This document shows positions 32,789 through 38,852 of a DNA stretch of 40,275 bases, piece by piece. Origin of the DNA: a virus; IMG/VR virus record IMGVR_UViG_3300050343_000085, positions 1 through 40,275 of that record; one strand, written 5' to 3'. The position numbers and the translations under genes were made by a program. The notes under the pieces are model-generated. The model saw only the letters and a program-made list of their open reading frames with translations. It did no database searches and was not told the origin of the DNA. Within the stretch, counting starts at the first letter, position 1. Each line of letters opens with the position of its first letter.

Positions 32789-32969
32789 CGCTTAACGTAC
32801 TCCGACATAATTGAGCCTGTCTCTAGGTTAATCAAGCGCCACCGCTCCCCCTCTAGGGCGTTGTCTAGGCTGCCCTATCCCACTCATCCATAGCCTCACT
32901 CATGCTGTTGTAATTGCGTGTGACGGGGCGTTTGAGGCCCTCTGCTTGCATCTCGATTCTAATGTGCAT
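32785..32969 (-). pseudogene. Small gene interrupted by a one-base frameshift
   Basis: The ATG at 32969 (GGAG upstream) opens MHIRIEMQAEGLKRPVTRNY and continues to MSEAMDEWDRAA, stopping at 32865. A second frame then gives LDNALEGERWRLINLETGSI and MSEYVKR, with a stop at 32785 that overlaps the next ATG. One extra base in the GGG run (CCC at 32873-32875 on the + strand) would join them into about 61 residues. The protein-like continuation implies a recent indel or a sequence error. Function unknown. Confidence 0.5.
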
Positions 32970-32979
32970 CTTACTTCTC

Positions 32980-33492
32980 CTATAAGTTGACGTTCTGTAG
33001 TACCCGTTGCTCTTGACGCAGCGTGTACTGCGCCAGACGTTCTGGGTAGTTGCCAGCAGTGAAGTGTGTAATGAATTTGGTAGCCTCAGAGGAGCGCATC
33101 ATTCCACTGTCCACGATTGCTTGAGTCAGACCATCTGTGTCAGACAAGTCAAAGTTGATTTGCAGTCCTATTACAAATGACTGGTAACCTCGGTTGGCGG
33201 CAAACTTATAGCCGAGCTTCTTCAACTCTCGAAAGTCAGCGGGGAACTCAACATTGCGTGTCTGATACCCGTCCCGCTTATAACCATCTTTGTAGCTTTG
33301 ATAGGCCATCTTTTTTAACCTATCAAACATCGACTCAATGCTGCGGTCGTCAACCATGTGACCCTCAGCAAAATTACGGGTAGCGTGTCTAAATGAGCTA
33401 TGAGCGCCGTTCTTGTTTGCCATGCTCTCCTGCTCCATCTGGCGGTCTTTGTTGTTTATGCCATCTGGTTTCCAATGATACTTTCTGCTCAT
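32980..33492 (-). CDS. Unknown protein (170 aa)
   Basis: 170 residues with GGAGAAG 7 bases before the ATG. Basic, polar N-terminal third (NNKDRQMEQESMANKNGAHS), then a region with aromatic residues (MAYQSYKDGYKRDGYQTRN) and a helical C-terminus. No signal peptide, transmembrane segment or catalytic motif recognised. Lies 4 bases after the SGNH hydrolase stop, so it is probably co-expressed from P4. Confidence 0.65.
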   Translation of the reverse strand: MSRKYHWKPDGINNKDRQMEQESMANKNGAHSSFRHATRNFAEGHMVDDRSIESMFDRLKKMAYQSYKDGYKRDGYQTRNVEFPADFRELKKLGYKFAANRGYQSFVIGLQINFDLSDTDGLTQAIVDSGMMRSSEATKFITHFTAGNYPERLAQYTLRQEQRVLQNVNL

Positions 33493-33496
33493 TGCG

Positions 33497-34033
33497 CTAC
33501 TTCTCCTCCAGTTTCTTTGTTATCCACCGCGCAATTATCCCGTGGCGGCTGTCAGTTGGGTGCAGTCCATCGCTGGTGTCGGCAGTCAGGTAAGGTGCAG
33601 ACAGGACAGTCACGTTGTTATAGTCCTTTGCTACCGCCTTTGACCACTGACGGGCATCTCGGGTGCGCTGCTCATGTTCAGGTGACAGAGTCACGACGAC
33701 AGGCAAAACCATCCAGACCTTGCACCCCCTGCCTTCCAGGAATTGCATGTGGTCACGCAGAGATTGTTGGTAAGTGCCCTGTGGTACGCCGTAACCCGCG
33801 TCATTGGTTCCCAGCCAGTAAATGACTTCCCGCTTGTGGCACGATAGCTGCCTCGGTATGTCTGACTGTGTGAGTAGGCTCCCAGCTTGTGCCACGTTGT
33901 TGATGTGGAAGTCTACCTTGCTGGACCATGCCCCTGCGTCGGACGACAGGGAATCACCGAACAGGTAATAACTGGTGTCGGCACAGGCTGTCGTTGCTGC
34001 TAGGCTAAGTGCTGCTGCTGCTAAGTATTTCAT
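33497..34033 (-). CDS. Secreted SGNH/GDSL-family hydrolase
   Basis: 178 residues with a signal peptide (MKYLAAAALSLAATTACA, cleavage likely before DTSYY). Block I is YLFGDSLS (Ser28 nucleophile), block II AQAGS (Gly51), block III YWLGTNDAG (Asn77) and block V DGLHPTDSRH (Asp155, His158), so the full catalytic set is present. SGNH enzymes hydrolyse esters such as lipids, or acetyl groups on sugars or peptidoglycan. In this phage it would act in the periplasm or outside. It is encoded with early-type genes below P4, not with the virion genes, and could modify the host envelope or contribute to lysis. The substrate cannot be told. Confidence 0.85.
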   Translation of the reverse strand: MKYLAAAALSLAATTACADTSYYLFGDSLSSDAGAWSSKVDFHINNVAQAGSLLTQSDIPRQLSCHKREVIYWLGTNDAGYGVPQGTYQQSLRDHMQFLEGRGCKVWMVLPVVVTLSPEHEQRTRDARQWSKAVAKDYNNVTVLSAPYLTADTSDGLHPTDSRHGIIARWITKKLEEK

Positions 34034-34413
34034 CAGTCCATGCGTCCTATAATGCTGTCGTCACCGTCACTCACCGCCACAATAGCGTACCTGTAGACCA
34101 GAAAATCTATCTCATCAGTCAACTTAAACTGTAGCATAGGCTCCATGTCGCTATCTTCCTCGTGCTTAGAGATGTACTTCAGGCCCTCTACGTGCCCCCA
34201 TGAGGCACCAGAGAAGTCCCCCATGCCGTAGCACTCGGTTAGGGTGTCCCATGCCTCCTGAAGGCTCTCAGGCTGTGTCAAGGCTGCCTCTAGTGCAAAG
34301 TAAGGCAACAACCCTGCGGCATCCAGCAACTTAGTCGGTTTGATACCAGTGTAGGCGTCGTTGGGGTCAATCACGACCTCTAGACCCCCGTTCATTGTCT
34401 TTGTAATGCTCAT
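34033..34413 (-). CDS. Unknown protein (126 aa)
   Basis: 126 residues, acidic (many D/E near LTDEIDFLVYRYAIVAVSDG), sharing one base with the following hydrolase start and overlapping the previous gene by 4 bases. Helical middle (ALTQPESLQEAWDTLTECYG). No family recognised. Position suggests expression from P4 along with the nuclease-like protein. Confidence 0.65.
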   Translation of the reverse strand: MSITKTMNGGLEVVIDPNDAYTGIKPTKLLDAAGLLPYFALEAALTQPESLQEAWDTLTECYGMGDFSGASWGHVEGLKYISKHEEDSDMEPMLQFKLTDEIDFLVYRYAIVAVSDGDDSIIGRMD

Positions 34414-34820
34414 GCTATCTTCCTCTTAGGTGGATACTCAGTCAGATGGGCATCATACATACCATCTATCACAGTTGCAAGTGTTTTATTCTCCTCAATT
34501 GGAACCCAGGATTCCCCATCGTATACACTGTGGACAATACAGGCCGCAGCGTGTATGTCCTCAGATGCTCTAGTGGCGTGGTGGGCCAGTATAGCGTAGG
34601 CAGTGAGGCCTCCCTTCGTGATTGCCTTTACTATGCCCTCTAGGTGGTACTGCTGGCCTTTGGTCAACATCTTACCCTGTCCCTTCAGCTCAGTGAAGAT
34701 AAAGGTCTTACCCTGCCAGTCTAGGCTAATATCTATGTCGGTGGCACTGCAAAGACCCCACTTAAGGCCCTTAAAGTCTACCAGTTGCGCCGCTCTAGCT
34801 CTATTGTGGAAACTACTCAT
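34410..34820 (-). CDS. PD-(D/E)XK nuclease-like protein
   Basis: 136 residues, first gene downstream of P4. SATDIDISLDWQGKTFIFTE and LKGQGKMLTKGQQYH contain an Asp (28 or 30) followed by E-x-K (Glu44, Lys46) and a GQ helix, as in restriction-like nucleases and VRR-NUC relatives. Basic C-terminus (YPPKRKIA). It may cut DNA, perhaps host DNA, or serve recombination. Activity is inferred from the motif only. Confidence 0.65.
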   Translation of the reverse strand: MSSFHNRARAAQLVDFKGLKWGLCSATDIDISLDWQGKTFIFTELKGQGKMLTKGQQYHLEGIVKAITKGGLTAYAILAHHATRASEDIHAAACIVHSVYDGESWVPIEENKTLATVIDGMYDAHLTEYPPKRKIA

Positions 34821-34843
34821 TGCTCTACTTCCTCTCGTCTAAT

Positions 34844-34931
34844 GTGGTACCACTGTGGTACCTCTGTAGTAACTACCCTACTATCCTTTACTCTCCTTTT
34901 AAAGGGAAGTTAAGAAATGGTGGGTAGTTAC
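34844..34931 (-). promoter_or_regulatory. Structured leader below P4
   Basis: Between P4 and the start codon at 34820, the leader has a perfect 10-bp inverted repeat, GTAACTACCC (34869-34878) with GGGTAGTTAC (34922-34931), enclosing a CCTTTTAAAGG palindrome. Closer to the gene are two direct copies of TGTGGTACC (34843-34851 and 34854-34862, 11-base period), which also form the palindrome GGTACCACTGTGGTACC. This could be an RNA switch, an RNase site or an operator; only the repeats are observed. Confidence 0.5.
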
Positions 34932-34968
34932 CCCCGTTGTTCTTTCCTTGCGTGTTACTTATGTGTAT

Positions 34969-34997
34969 ATAGTATCATGGATTTGCCTCTAGGTCAA
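34969..34997 (-). promoter_or_regulatory. P4, sigma70-like promoter
   Basis: On the - strand TTGACC (34997-34992), 17 bases, TACTAT (34974-34969), then ATACACATA. Same -10 and spacer as P1 and P2. The -35 lies just past the 3' end of the zinc-finger gene at 34989-35165. It should drive genes from 34820 leftwards. Confidence 0.75.
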
Positions 34998-35165
34998 CCC
35001 CCTTACCTCTAATTCAGCATGATAGGCATCTTCGGTGGCCTCCCTGACCGCCTCTTGACTCACATCGTAGCAATATGAGCATAAATCAAGGAATTCTCCT
35101 GTTGACTTTTCCTTTTTCTTTACCTCACGCTCGTTTAACAGTGTATCACAGCTTTTGCATCTCAT
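34989..35165 (-). CDS. Small zinc-finger protein (58 aa)
   Basis: 58 residues; GGGGAGGC precedes the ATG by 6 bases. MRCKSCDTLLNEREVKKKEK then STGEFLDLCSYCYD gives CxxC...CxxC, a pattern common in small T7-like phage zinc proteins. The C-terminal helix is acidic. Possibly nucleic acid-binding. Its 3' end abuts P4. Confidence 0.7.
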   Translation of the reverse strand: MRCKSCDTLLNEREVKKKEKSTGEFLDLCSYCYDVSQEAVREATEDAYHAELEVRGLT

Positions 35166-35167
35166 CT

Positions 35168-35359
35168 TTATGCCTCCCCAGGAAAGTTAATTTTGTATAT
35201 CTCACGTACCTTTTCAGGCTCACGGTGTGCCAGTGCCAGCCAGCGGCCCTGTATGGCCTTCTCAGCCACTTTAAGCAGCTCCTGCATAGTTAGGGCTAGG
35301 TACTCCCTCTCGGCCAGCTCAGCGGCCATATAGCCCTCGTGGTATTCTGTATCGCTCAT
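35168..35359 (-). CDS. Small helical protein (63 aa)
   Basis: 63 residues from ATG at 35359 (GGGAG 9 bases upstream; an earlier ATG at 35380 lacks a site). Helical and charged: MSDTEYHEGYMAAELAEREY, then LALTMQELLKVAEKAIQGRW. Overlaps the previous stop by 4 bases. Unknown function. Confidence 0.6.
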   Translation of the reverse strand: MSDTEYHEGYMAAELAEREYLALTMQELLKVAEKAIQGRWLALAHREPEKVREIYKINFPGEA

Positions 35360-35472
35360 TCTGCTGTACTCCCGTACCATTTCATGGGGCTACCCTTTGC
35401 AGCCCACTCGTCTGCTTTCAAGTTGTAATATACCATATAGGCCAGCGTTGTACTACTGTTTTTTACACTCAT
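35356..35472 (-). CDS. Tiny protein (38 aa)
   Basis: 38 residues, MSVKNSSTTLAYMVYYNLKA and DEWAAKGSPMKWYGSTAE. The ATG lies 20 bases inside the Pyr_excise-like gene with no strong ribosome binding site, so it would depend on coupling. Its stop overlaps the next ATG (ATGA). Aromatic-rich; family not recognised. Confidence 0.5.
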   Translation of the reverse strand: MSVKNSSTTLAYMVYYNLKADEWAAKGSPMKWYGSTAE

Positions 35473-35827
35473 CTGGCATACATTGTGGCGGTTCTGTGAA
35501 CTTAAGTGCCTTAATGCCCTCAGGACAGCGTGAGAGGGCCTGTGAGTGCTCCCGCCATGTTTTATGTACCTTAGCGTACCTCTCGGTGTACTCATCGCTG
35601 AGGGCCTCTAGATGGGCGTACAGCCAACGGTAGTTTGCCACTGATTCACGCGCCCACACAGCACTGGGGTGGTTCTGGTGCGTCACCTTGTATGGCCCAC
35701 CCTCACCGCATAGGTGGTGCGCCGTAGACAACAGCTGTGCAGTCTCCAGTATCATCTTCACAACGTGCTTGTCACACTGCATCTGTGCCGCCTTAGTGGG
35801 GCACTTGGCCAGGAAAAATACATTCAT
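35453..35827 (-). CDS. Pyr_excise-like protein (putative pyrimidine-dimer glycosylase family)
   Basis: 124 residues from ATG at 35827 (GAGGG upstream; the longer open frame lacks a site). CDKHVVKMILETAQLLSTAH, then HQNHPSAVWARES and PPQCMPDECK are signatures of a common phage family annotated as pyrimidine-dimer DNA glycosylase-like (Pyr_excise). The T4 DenV enzyme of that fold repairs UV damage, but this family's activity is not firmly established. Conserved His and Lys residues occur early (DKHVVK). Confidence 0.78.
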   Translation of the reverse strand: MNVFFLAKCPTKAAQMQCDKHVVKMILETAQLLSTAHHLCGEGGPYKVTHQNHPSAVWARESVANYRWLYAHLEALSDEYTERYAKVHKTWREHSQALSRCPEGIKALKFTEPPQCMPDECKKQ

Positions 35828-35831
35828 TCTA

Positions 35832-36119
35832 CTACCCTCTGTTCCATTTTTCGGGGTCAAATACCACCAGCGTTTCAGCACCATCGTACTCACGAACCTG
35901 ATACAGGTCACCAGCGGCCACCTCTACCACGTAGCAGTCACGCAGACCGCCAGTGTAGCACCCTTCCCATTTGTCTTCAGCGTACGCTATAGCCCCACTG
36001 AAGTCCTCTGCTTCGACCAGTGCTACCAGCCCCGCATCAGTGGCGCAGCCGTCCCACTCAGTGTTCCAAGTGGACCAGCCTGCGCCGAACCCCGCACTTA
36101 CCAGTACTTTTGTAGTCAT
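35832..36119 (-). CDS. Conserved phage protein of unknown function (95 aa)
   Basis: 95 residues beginning MTTKVLVSAGFGAGWSTWNT, a start shared by a family of small phage proteins. It continues with an acidic helix (GLVALVEAEDFSGAIAYAED) and a beta segment (YVVEVAAGDLYQVREYDGAE). Overlaps the previous gene by 4 bases. No function known to me. Confidence 0.7.
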   Translation of the reverse strand: MTTKVLVSAGFGAGWSTWNTEWDGCATDAGLVALVEAEDFSGAIAYAEDKWEGCYTGGLRDCYVVEVAAGDLYQVREYDGAETLVVFDPEKWNRG

Positions 36120-36262
36120 TGCTCTATTCTCCCCTTGTGCTTCACATGGCCACGCTTGGCCTTCTGCTTCCTATCCACGAACGTATGCGCCATGTTAAAC
36201 GTACGGGCGTGTTTTGCTACCAGATTGCGCTGCTTGTCCTGCTGTTTACGCTTGTGTCCCAC
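36116..36262 (-). CDS. Small basic protein (48 aa, GTG start)
   Basis: 48 residues from GTG at 36262, with AAGGAG 7 bases upstream inside the preceding gene. Very basic: MGHKRKQQDKQRNLVAKHAR, then FVDRKQKAKRGHVKHKG. A similar small basic protein with the FVDRK...RG..KHKG pattern occurs in many T7- and T4-like phages. Probably binds nucleic acid; function unknown. Stop overlaps the next ATG. Confidence 0.75.
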   Translation of the reverse strand: MGHKRKQQDKQRNLVAKHARTFNMAHTFVDRKQKAKRGHVKHKGRIEQ

Positions 36263-36434
36263 TGTATAACTCCTTCATTCTCGCTATTGAAACCTCAGCG
36301 GGTGTGCCGAGGAAGTCTATCCTATTTAACAACCACTGAACTTCATCCTCTGTGAGGTCTGTGCGCGTCTCTAGTGTGTCGAGACAGGCCGCTGTATTAA
36401 TCCACTCGTAAGCCTCTAGGCGTTTACGGTTCAT
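36246..36434 (-). CDS. Small acidic protein (62 aa)
   Basis: 62 residues, MNRKRLEAYEWINTAACLDT followed by RTDLTEDEVQWLLNRIDFLG. Its ATG overlaps the previous stop (ATGA), with AGGAG upstream, and its 3' end overlaps the next gene by 17 bases. Helical; no recognised family. Confidence 0.65.
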   Translation of the reverse strand: MNRKRLEAYEWINTAACLDTLETRTDLTEDEVQWLLNRIDFLGTPAEVSIARMKELYSGTQA

Positions 36435-36547
36435 CTCGCATTGCTCCTATTGCATAGCATGTAAACAGTACCACAGGCGGGTAGCACGATTAGTGCCATG
36501 CACCCGAGGAACACTAACATAAGTACTGCGTTATGTCTAGGCCTCAC
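36431..36547 (-). CDS. Tiny membrane protein (38 aa, GTG start)
   Basis: 38 residues from GTG at 36547 with GGGAGG 7 bases upstream. A basic start (MRPRHN) precedes one hydrophobic span (AVLMLVFLGCMALIVLPACG) and a short basic tail (NRSNAR). The stop of the 21-aa peptide overlaps its start (GTGA). Single-pass membrane peptide; could interfere with host membrane processes or aid lysis. Confidence 0.6.
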   Translation of the reverse strand: MRPRHNAVLMLVFLGCMALIVLPACGTVYMLCNRSNAR

Positions 36548-36609
36548 TTTGTAGCCTCCCGTATAGCGATGATTGTAAAGACAATCAATAAACTACAAAG
36601 GGTTTCCAC
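36544..36609 (-). CDS. Tiny hydrophobic peptide (21 aa, GTG start)
   Basis: 21 residues: METLCSLLIVFTIIAIREAT plus Lys. A textbook GGAGGT lies 7 bases before the GTG at 36609, at the end of the methylase gene. The core SLLIVFTIIAI would insert in a membrane. Overlaps the next GTG by 4 bases. Very short, but the strong ribosome binding site and overlap support expression. Confidence 0.5.
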   Translation of the reverse strand: METLCSLLIVFTIIAIREATK

Positions 36610-36612
36610 TGT

Positions 36613-37605
36613 CTAAACCTCCATTTCAATTTGAGTTTGGATTATAGGGGCTTCTAACTGTGCTGTCAACCCCCATTGTGACATTATTTCGTCCCTATTC
36701 GCCTCGTATACGGCCTGTGCGAATCCTCGCGGGGTGAGGCTACGAATGTACTTGGTACGTGCAGACTTACCGCCCAGCTTCGTATGCCCAGGAAAATCCT
36801 TCCCTAGTGGCCACATCACCTTTTGTACTGGCTCACGGAACCCGTTACCGTGCCACATACCCGTCTTTTTGTTGTATCTGTCCTGCGGTGGGATAATCTC
36901 GGGGAATTCAGGGTGAGGGCCTTCTGGACAGTAGCCAGCGTAATCACACGGGTCCCAGTACATATCGGGTTTACGCCACATCGTAGCCAGCACACTAACA
37001 GGGTTTTCTACCATATATGGGCAATAGAAATACTCGACGAGCCGCGCCATCGCTACGGCCTCATGCTGAAAATTGGGGTTAGCTGCTGCCTTCTTAGCGA
37101 AGTGTGCCGCACCACTGACAGCTAAATCTGTACAGGGTGCGAATGATACCACTAGTGAGGGGTGCTCCAATCCTGCACCTTGTAGCATGCCTAATACTCG
37201 CTCTCCGGCTGCCCAGTGTGATAAGTCTAGGTTAAACACATTGTGACCTACGCTAGGCTCCCTGTGCGCCCCGCTGTGGTCTGTATCATCGTAGTCTACT
37301 GACACCACGTTAAACCCGCCATCGTCTAGCCACGGCTGTACTGCGTAGGAGCTGCTATTGAATAAAAATAGTACTGTTGGCTTGTTCATTTTGTTTTCTC
37401 CATGACATAGGTTTCCAGCCCTACGTGGGTGCTGGCGTAGGCTGTAGCGGCCTTTCAAGTAAGCAGAGCATGCCGCCTGCACCCTGTTGTAGTCTTTCTG
37501 TGGAAGTGTGAACCATTCCCCCACGCGCATAGACTCGAATTTGTCTTTCCATGAACTAGTATTGCTGTGTCGCCCTTTGGGCGCGGGTGTTTTTTTGTAT
37601 TTCAA
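36613..37605 (-). CDS. Cytosine-C5 methylase-like protein with extra N-terminal domain
   Basis: 330 residues as drawn from TTG at 37605. Residues 73-330 resemble phage Dcm-like methylases: SAM-binding start VLFLFNSSSYAVQPWLDDGG, the SFAPCTDL segment (Pro157-Cys158, the catalytic PC) and MVENPVS (ENP in place of ENV). Residues 1-70 form a separate domain (KFESMRVGEWFTLPQKDYNR) like a small stand-alone phage protein. An internal ATG at 37389 with GGAGA upstream could give the methylase alone. The better upstream start is ATG at 37615 (overlapping the previous stop), one base off frame across a 7-A run, so an indel is suspected. Could protect DNA from restriction. Confidence 0.72.
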   Translation of the reverse strand: MKYKKTPAPKGRHSNTSSWKDKFESMRVGEWFTLPQKDYNRVQAACSAYLKGRYSLRQHPRRAGNLCHGENKMNKPTVLFLFNSSSYAVQPWLDDGGFNVVSVDYDDTDHSGAHREPSVGHNVFNLDLSHWAAGERVLGMLQGAGLEHPSLVVSFAPCTDLAVSGAAHFAKKAAANPNFQHEAVAMARLVEYFYCPYMVENPVSVLATMWRKPDMYWDPCDYAGYCPEGPHPEFPEIIPPQDRYNKKTGMWHGNGFREPVQKVMWPLGKDFPGHTKLGGKSARTKYIRSLTPRGFAQAVYEANRDEIMSQWGLTAQLEAPIIQTQIEMEV

Positions 37606-37611
37606 AATGTT

Positions 37612-37752
37612 TCATTCTTCTGTACTCCAGTCGTTAATTTCATCCCAAAAAGAATCTGGCACTTGTTCTGCTATACACTCATCACACAGCCAGCCACAAA
37701 TGGGGTCTTTGTCGCACGGTTTCCCGCACTCCTCACAATTACCTTGTTTCAT
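37612..37752 (-). CDS. Small Cys-rich zinc-binding protein (46 aa)
   Basis: 46 residues, MKQGNCEECGKPCDKDPICG then WLCDEC, with seven Cys in CxxC pairs, so one or two zinc sites. The tail is acidic (DSFWDEINDWSTEE). Starts 4 bases inside the previous gene; GGAAGG upstream. Its stop overlaps an ATG at 37615. Confidence 0.65.
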   Translation of the reverse strand: MKQGNCEECGKPCDKDPICGWLCDECIAEQVPDSFWDEINDWSTEE

Positions 37753-38099
37753 AATGTATATACCTTCCTGTTAGTCATGTAAGCAAATTCAGAGCCACCA
37801 TAAGGCTCTAATGTGTCCTTGTCAACAAATGTTTCGTATTTATAGGGATTATATGTGACCTCAATCCCAGGAAAATACCCCTCTCTGCCAGTGTGTACCA
37901 GTGTGCCCACAATGCCAGCATGTACATTCTTGCGCTTGTCCCGTAGTACCCGCTGGCGTCCTGCCTCTGACACCCTACCAGCGGCGTCCTGTAGCAGTAC
38001 TGTGGGGCTGTGGCCTATCACTAAGCCCTTCTGTGGGCCTTCTAAGGCCTTAATACTCCAGACGTGCTTATGTAAGTTGTAGTATACGAATACCCGCAT
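37749..38099 (-). CDS. Conserved phage protein of unknown function (116 aa)
   Basis: 116 residues from ATG at 38099 with GGAGGGG upstream (frame open further without a site). MRVFVYYNLHKHVWSIKALE then EAGRRVLRDKRKN-like text (EAGRQRVLRDKRKNVHAGIV) is shared by many T7- and T4-like phages, with unknown role. Basic centre suggests nucleic acid contact. ATGA overlap with the zinc protein downstream. Confidence 0.78.
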   Translation of the reverse strand: MRVFVYYNLHKHVWSIKALEGPQKGLVIGHSPTVLLQDAAGRVSEAGRQRVLRDKRKNVHAGIVGTLVHTGREGYFPGIEVTYNPYKYETFVDKDTLEPYGGSEFAYMTNRKVYTL

Positions 38100-38113
38100 T
38101 GTGTGCCCCTCCA

Positions 38114-38215
38114 TTAGGACAGTAGTAATATTATGATGATACCCATAGGGAGCACTAGCAGCGGGTGTATCTGCCACAGCGCCGATAGGGTGATAATGGT
38201 AGCCACTAGGCGCAC
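38114..38215 (-). CDS. Tiny membrane peptide (33 aa, GTG start)
   Basis: 33 residues from GTG at 38215 with GGGAGGG 6 bases upstream: MRLVATIITLSALWQIHPLL then VLPMGIIIILLLS. Almost wholly hydrophobic with one Arg at the start, so probably two short or one long membrane pass. Third such peptide in the early block. Confidence 0.55.
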   Translation of the reverse strand: MRLVATIITLSALWQIHPLLVLPMGIIIILLLS

Positions 38216-38216
38216 G

Positions 38217-38345
38217 TTAGTACCCTCCCGTGGTTCTTACTTTTAATGTGGCTGTGTCAGCGGTGTACGTAATACCCTCACGCACTAGGCCAGCCACTAC
38301 CTCACATAATTCGCCTATGGTGCTACACTGTATCCAGTTATCCAT
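38217..38345 (-). CDS. Small protein (42 aa)
   Basis: 42 residues, MDNWIQCSTIGELCEVVAGL then VREGITYTADTATLKVRTTG. The ATG overlaps the stop of the DUF7227-like gene (TAATG), with a weak AGGA nearby. Beta-type end; function unknown. Confidence 0.55.
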   Translation of the reverse strand: MDNWIQCSTIGELCEVVAGLVREGITYTADTATLKVRTTGGY

Positions 38346-38450
38346 TATCCTACACTCGCTATAACGTCATTAGCAGCACCCTTACGGGTACCATGTACAG
38401 TGAACCCCACTATGTCCTTACGGTCCCCCACGCTGGCACAGCTGGCACGT
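38345..38450 (-). pseudogene. DUF7227-like gene, C-terminal fragment after second frameshift
   Basis: After the GGGGG run (CCCCC at 38425-38429 on the + strand) the next frame reads DRKDIVGFTVHGTRKGAAND and then VIASVG, with TAA overlapping the next ATG. The segment (I)VGF.(V)HG is what the family has after its CxxC..C cluster. One G fewer would fuse it to the main fragment. Confidence 0.6.
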
Positions 38451-38852
38451 AGCACATGATACAGCCTCCGTGTACTCCGCTGGACAGCGCACAATGGTTC
38501 CCTCTCGCCTACCATCGGTGCGCCAGAAATCCTCCGGCACAATGGTAACCCGTGGCTGTCCGTGGGTGGCCTCTAGCGCCTCTTGCGGGCTATTGTGGCT
38601 CACATTAATGGTAAAGCCAGCCCTATTAGAATCCGCTATGGTACGTAGGTTCTCACCTATGGGCGTATAGTGCGTGTAGGTGAACCCACGCTTACCTATG
38701 TTAGCTCTAACTAGTTGTTTCACACACTCCCTGTCGATAGTCCCACGCTCAGTCTGTGGTAGGTCACCCGCTACGTTATGACGCCACAGCTGTCCATCTG
38801 GCAGCTCATCTATCTGATTTACGAAAGGTCTCCCACTCCACTCCACGCTCAC
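38418..38852 (-). CDS. DUF7227-like gene, central fragment (frameshifted)
   Basis: The real sequence of this fragment starts at about FVNQIDELPDGQLWRHNVAG (near 38823). It holds KRGFTYTHYTP, GFTINVSHNS, VTIVPEDFW and CPAEYTEAVSCATCQLCQ, all marks of the DUF7227 family of phage proteins, which have Cys clusters suggesting metal or Fe-S binding. Upstream residues (MSVEWSGRP) are an out-of-frame artefact. One base fewer in the TTT of CCTTTCG (AAA at 38824-38826 on +) would link it to the N-terminal fragment. The family function is unknown. Confidence 0.78.
   Translation of the reverse strand: MSVEWSGRPFVNQIDELPDGQLWRHNVAGDLPQTERGTIDRECVKQLVRANIGKRGFTYTHYTPIGENLRTIADSNRAGFTINVSHNSPQEALEATHGQPRVTIVPEDFWRTDGRREGTIVRCPAEYTEAVSCATCQLCQRGGP

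Noticed and set aside
33400-33825. 141-aa ORF on + opposite the SGNH hydrolase
   Set aside because: The - strand frame has all catalytic blocks and a signal peptide; the + frame has none.
36571-36586. GATTGT-AAAG-ACAATC hairpin
   Set aside because: Short, A/T-rich and inside the coding sequence of the 21-aa peptide; no T tract.
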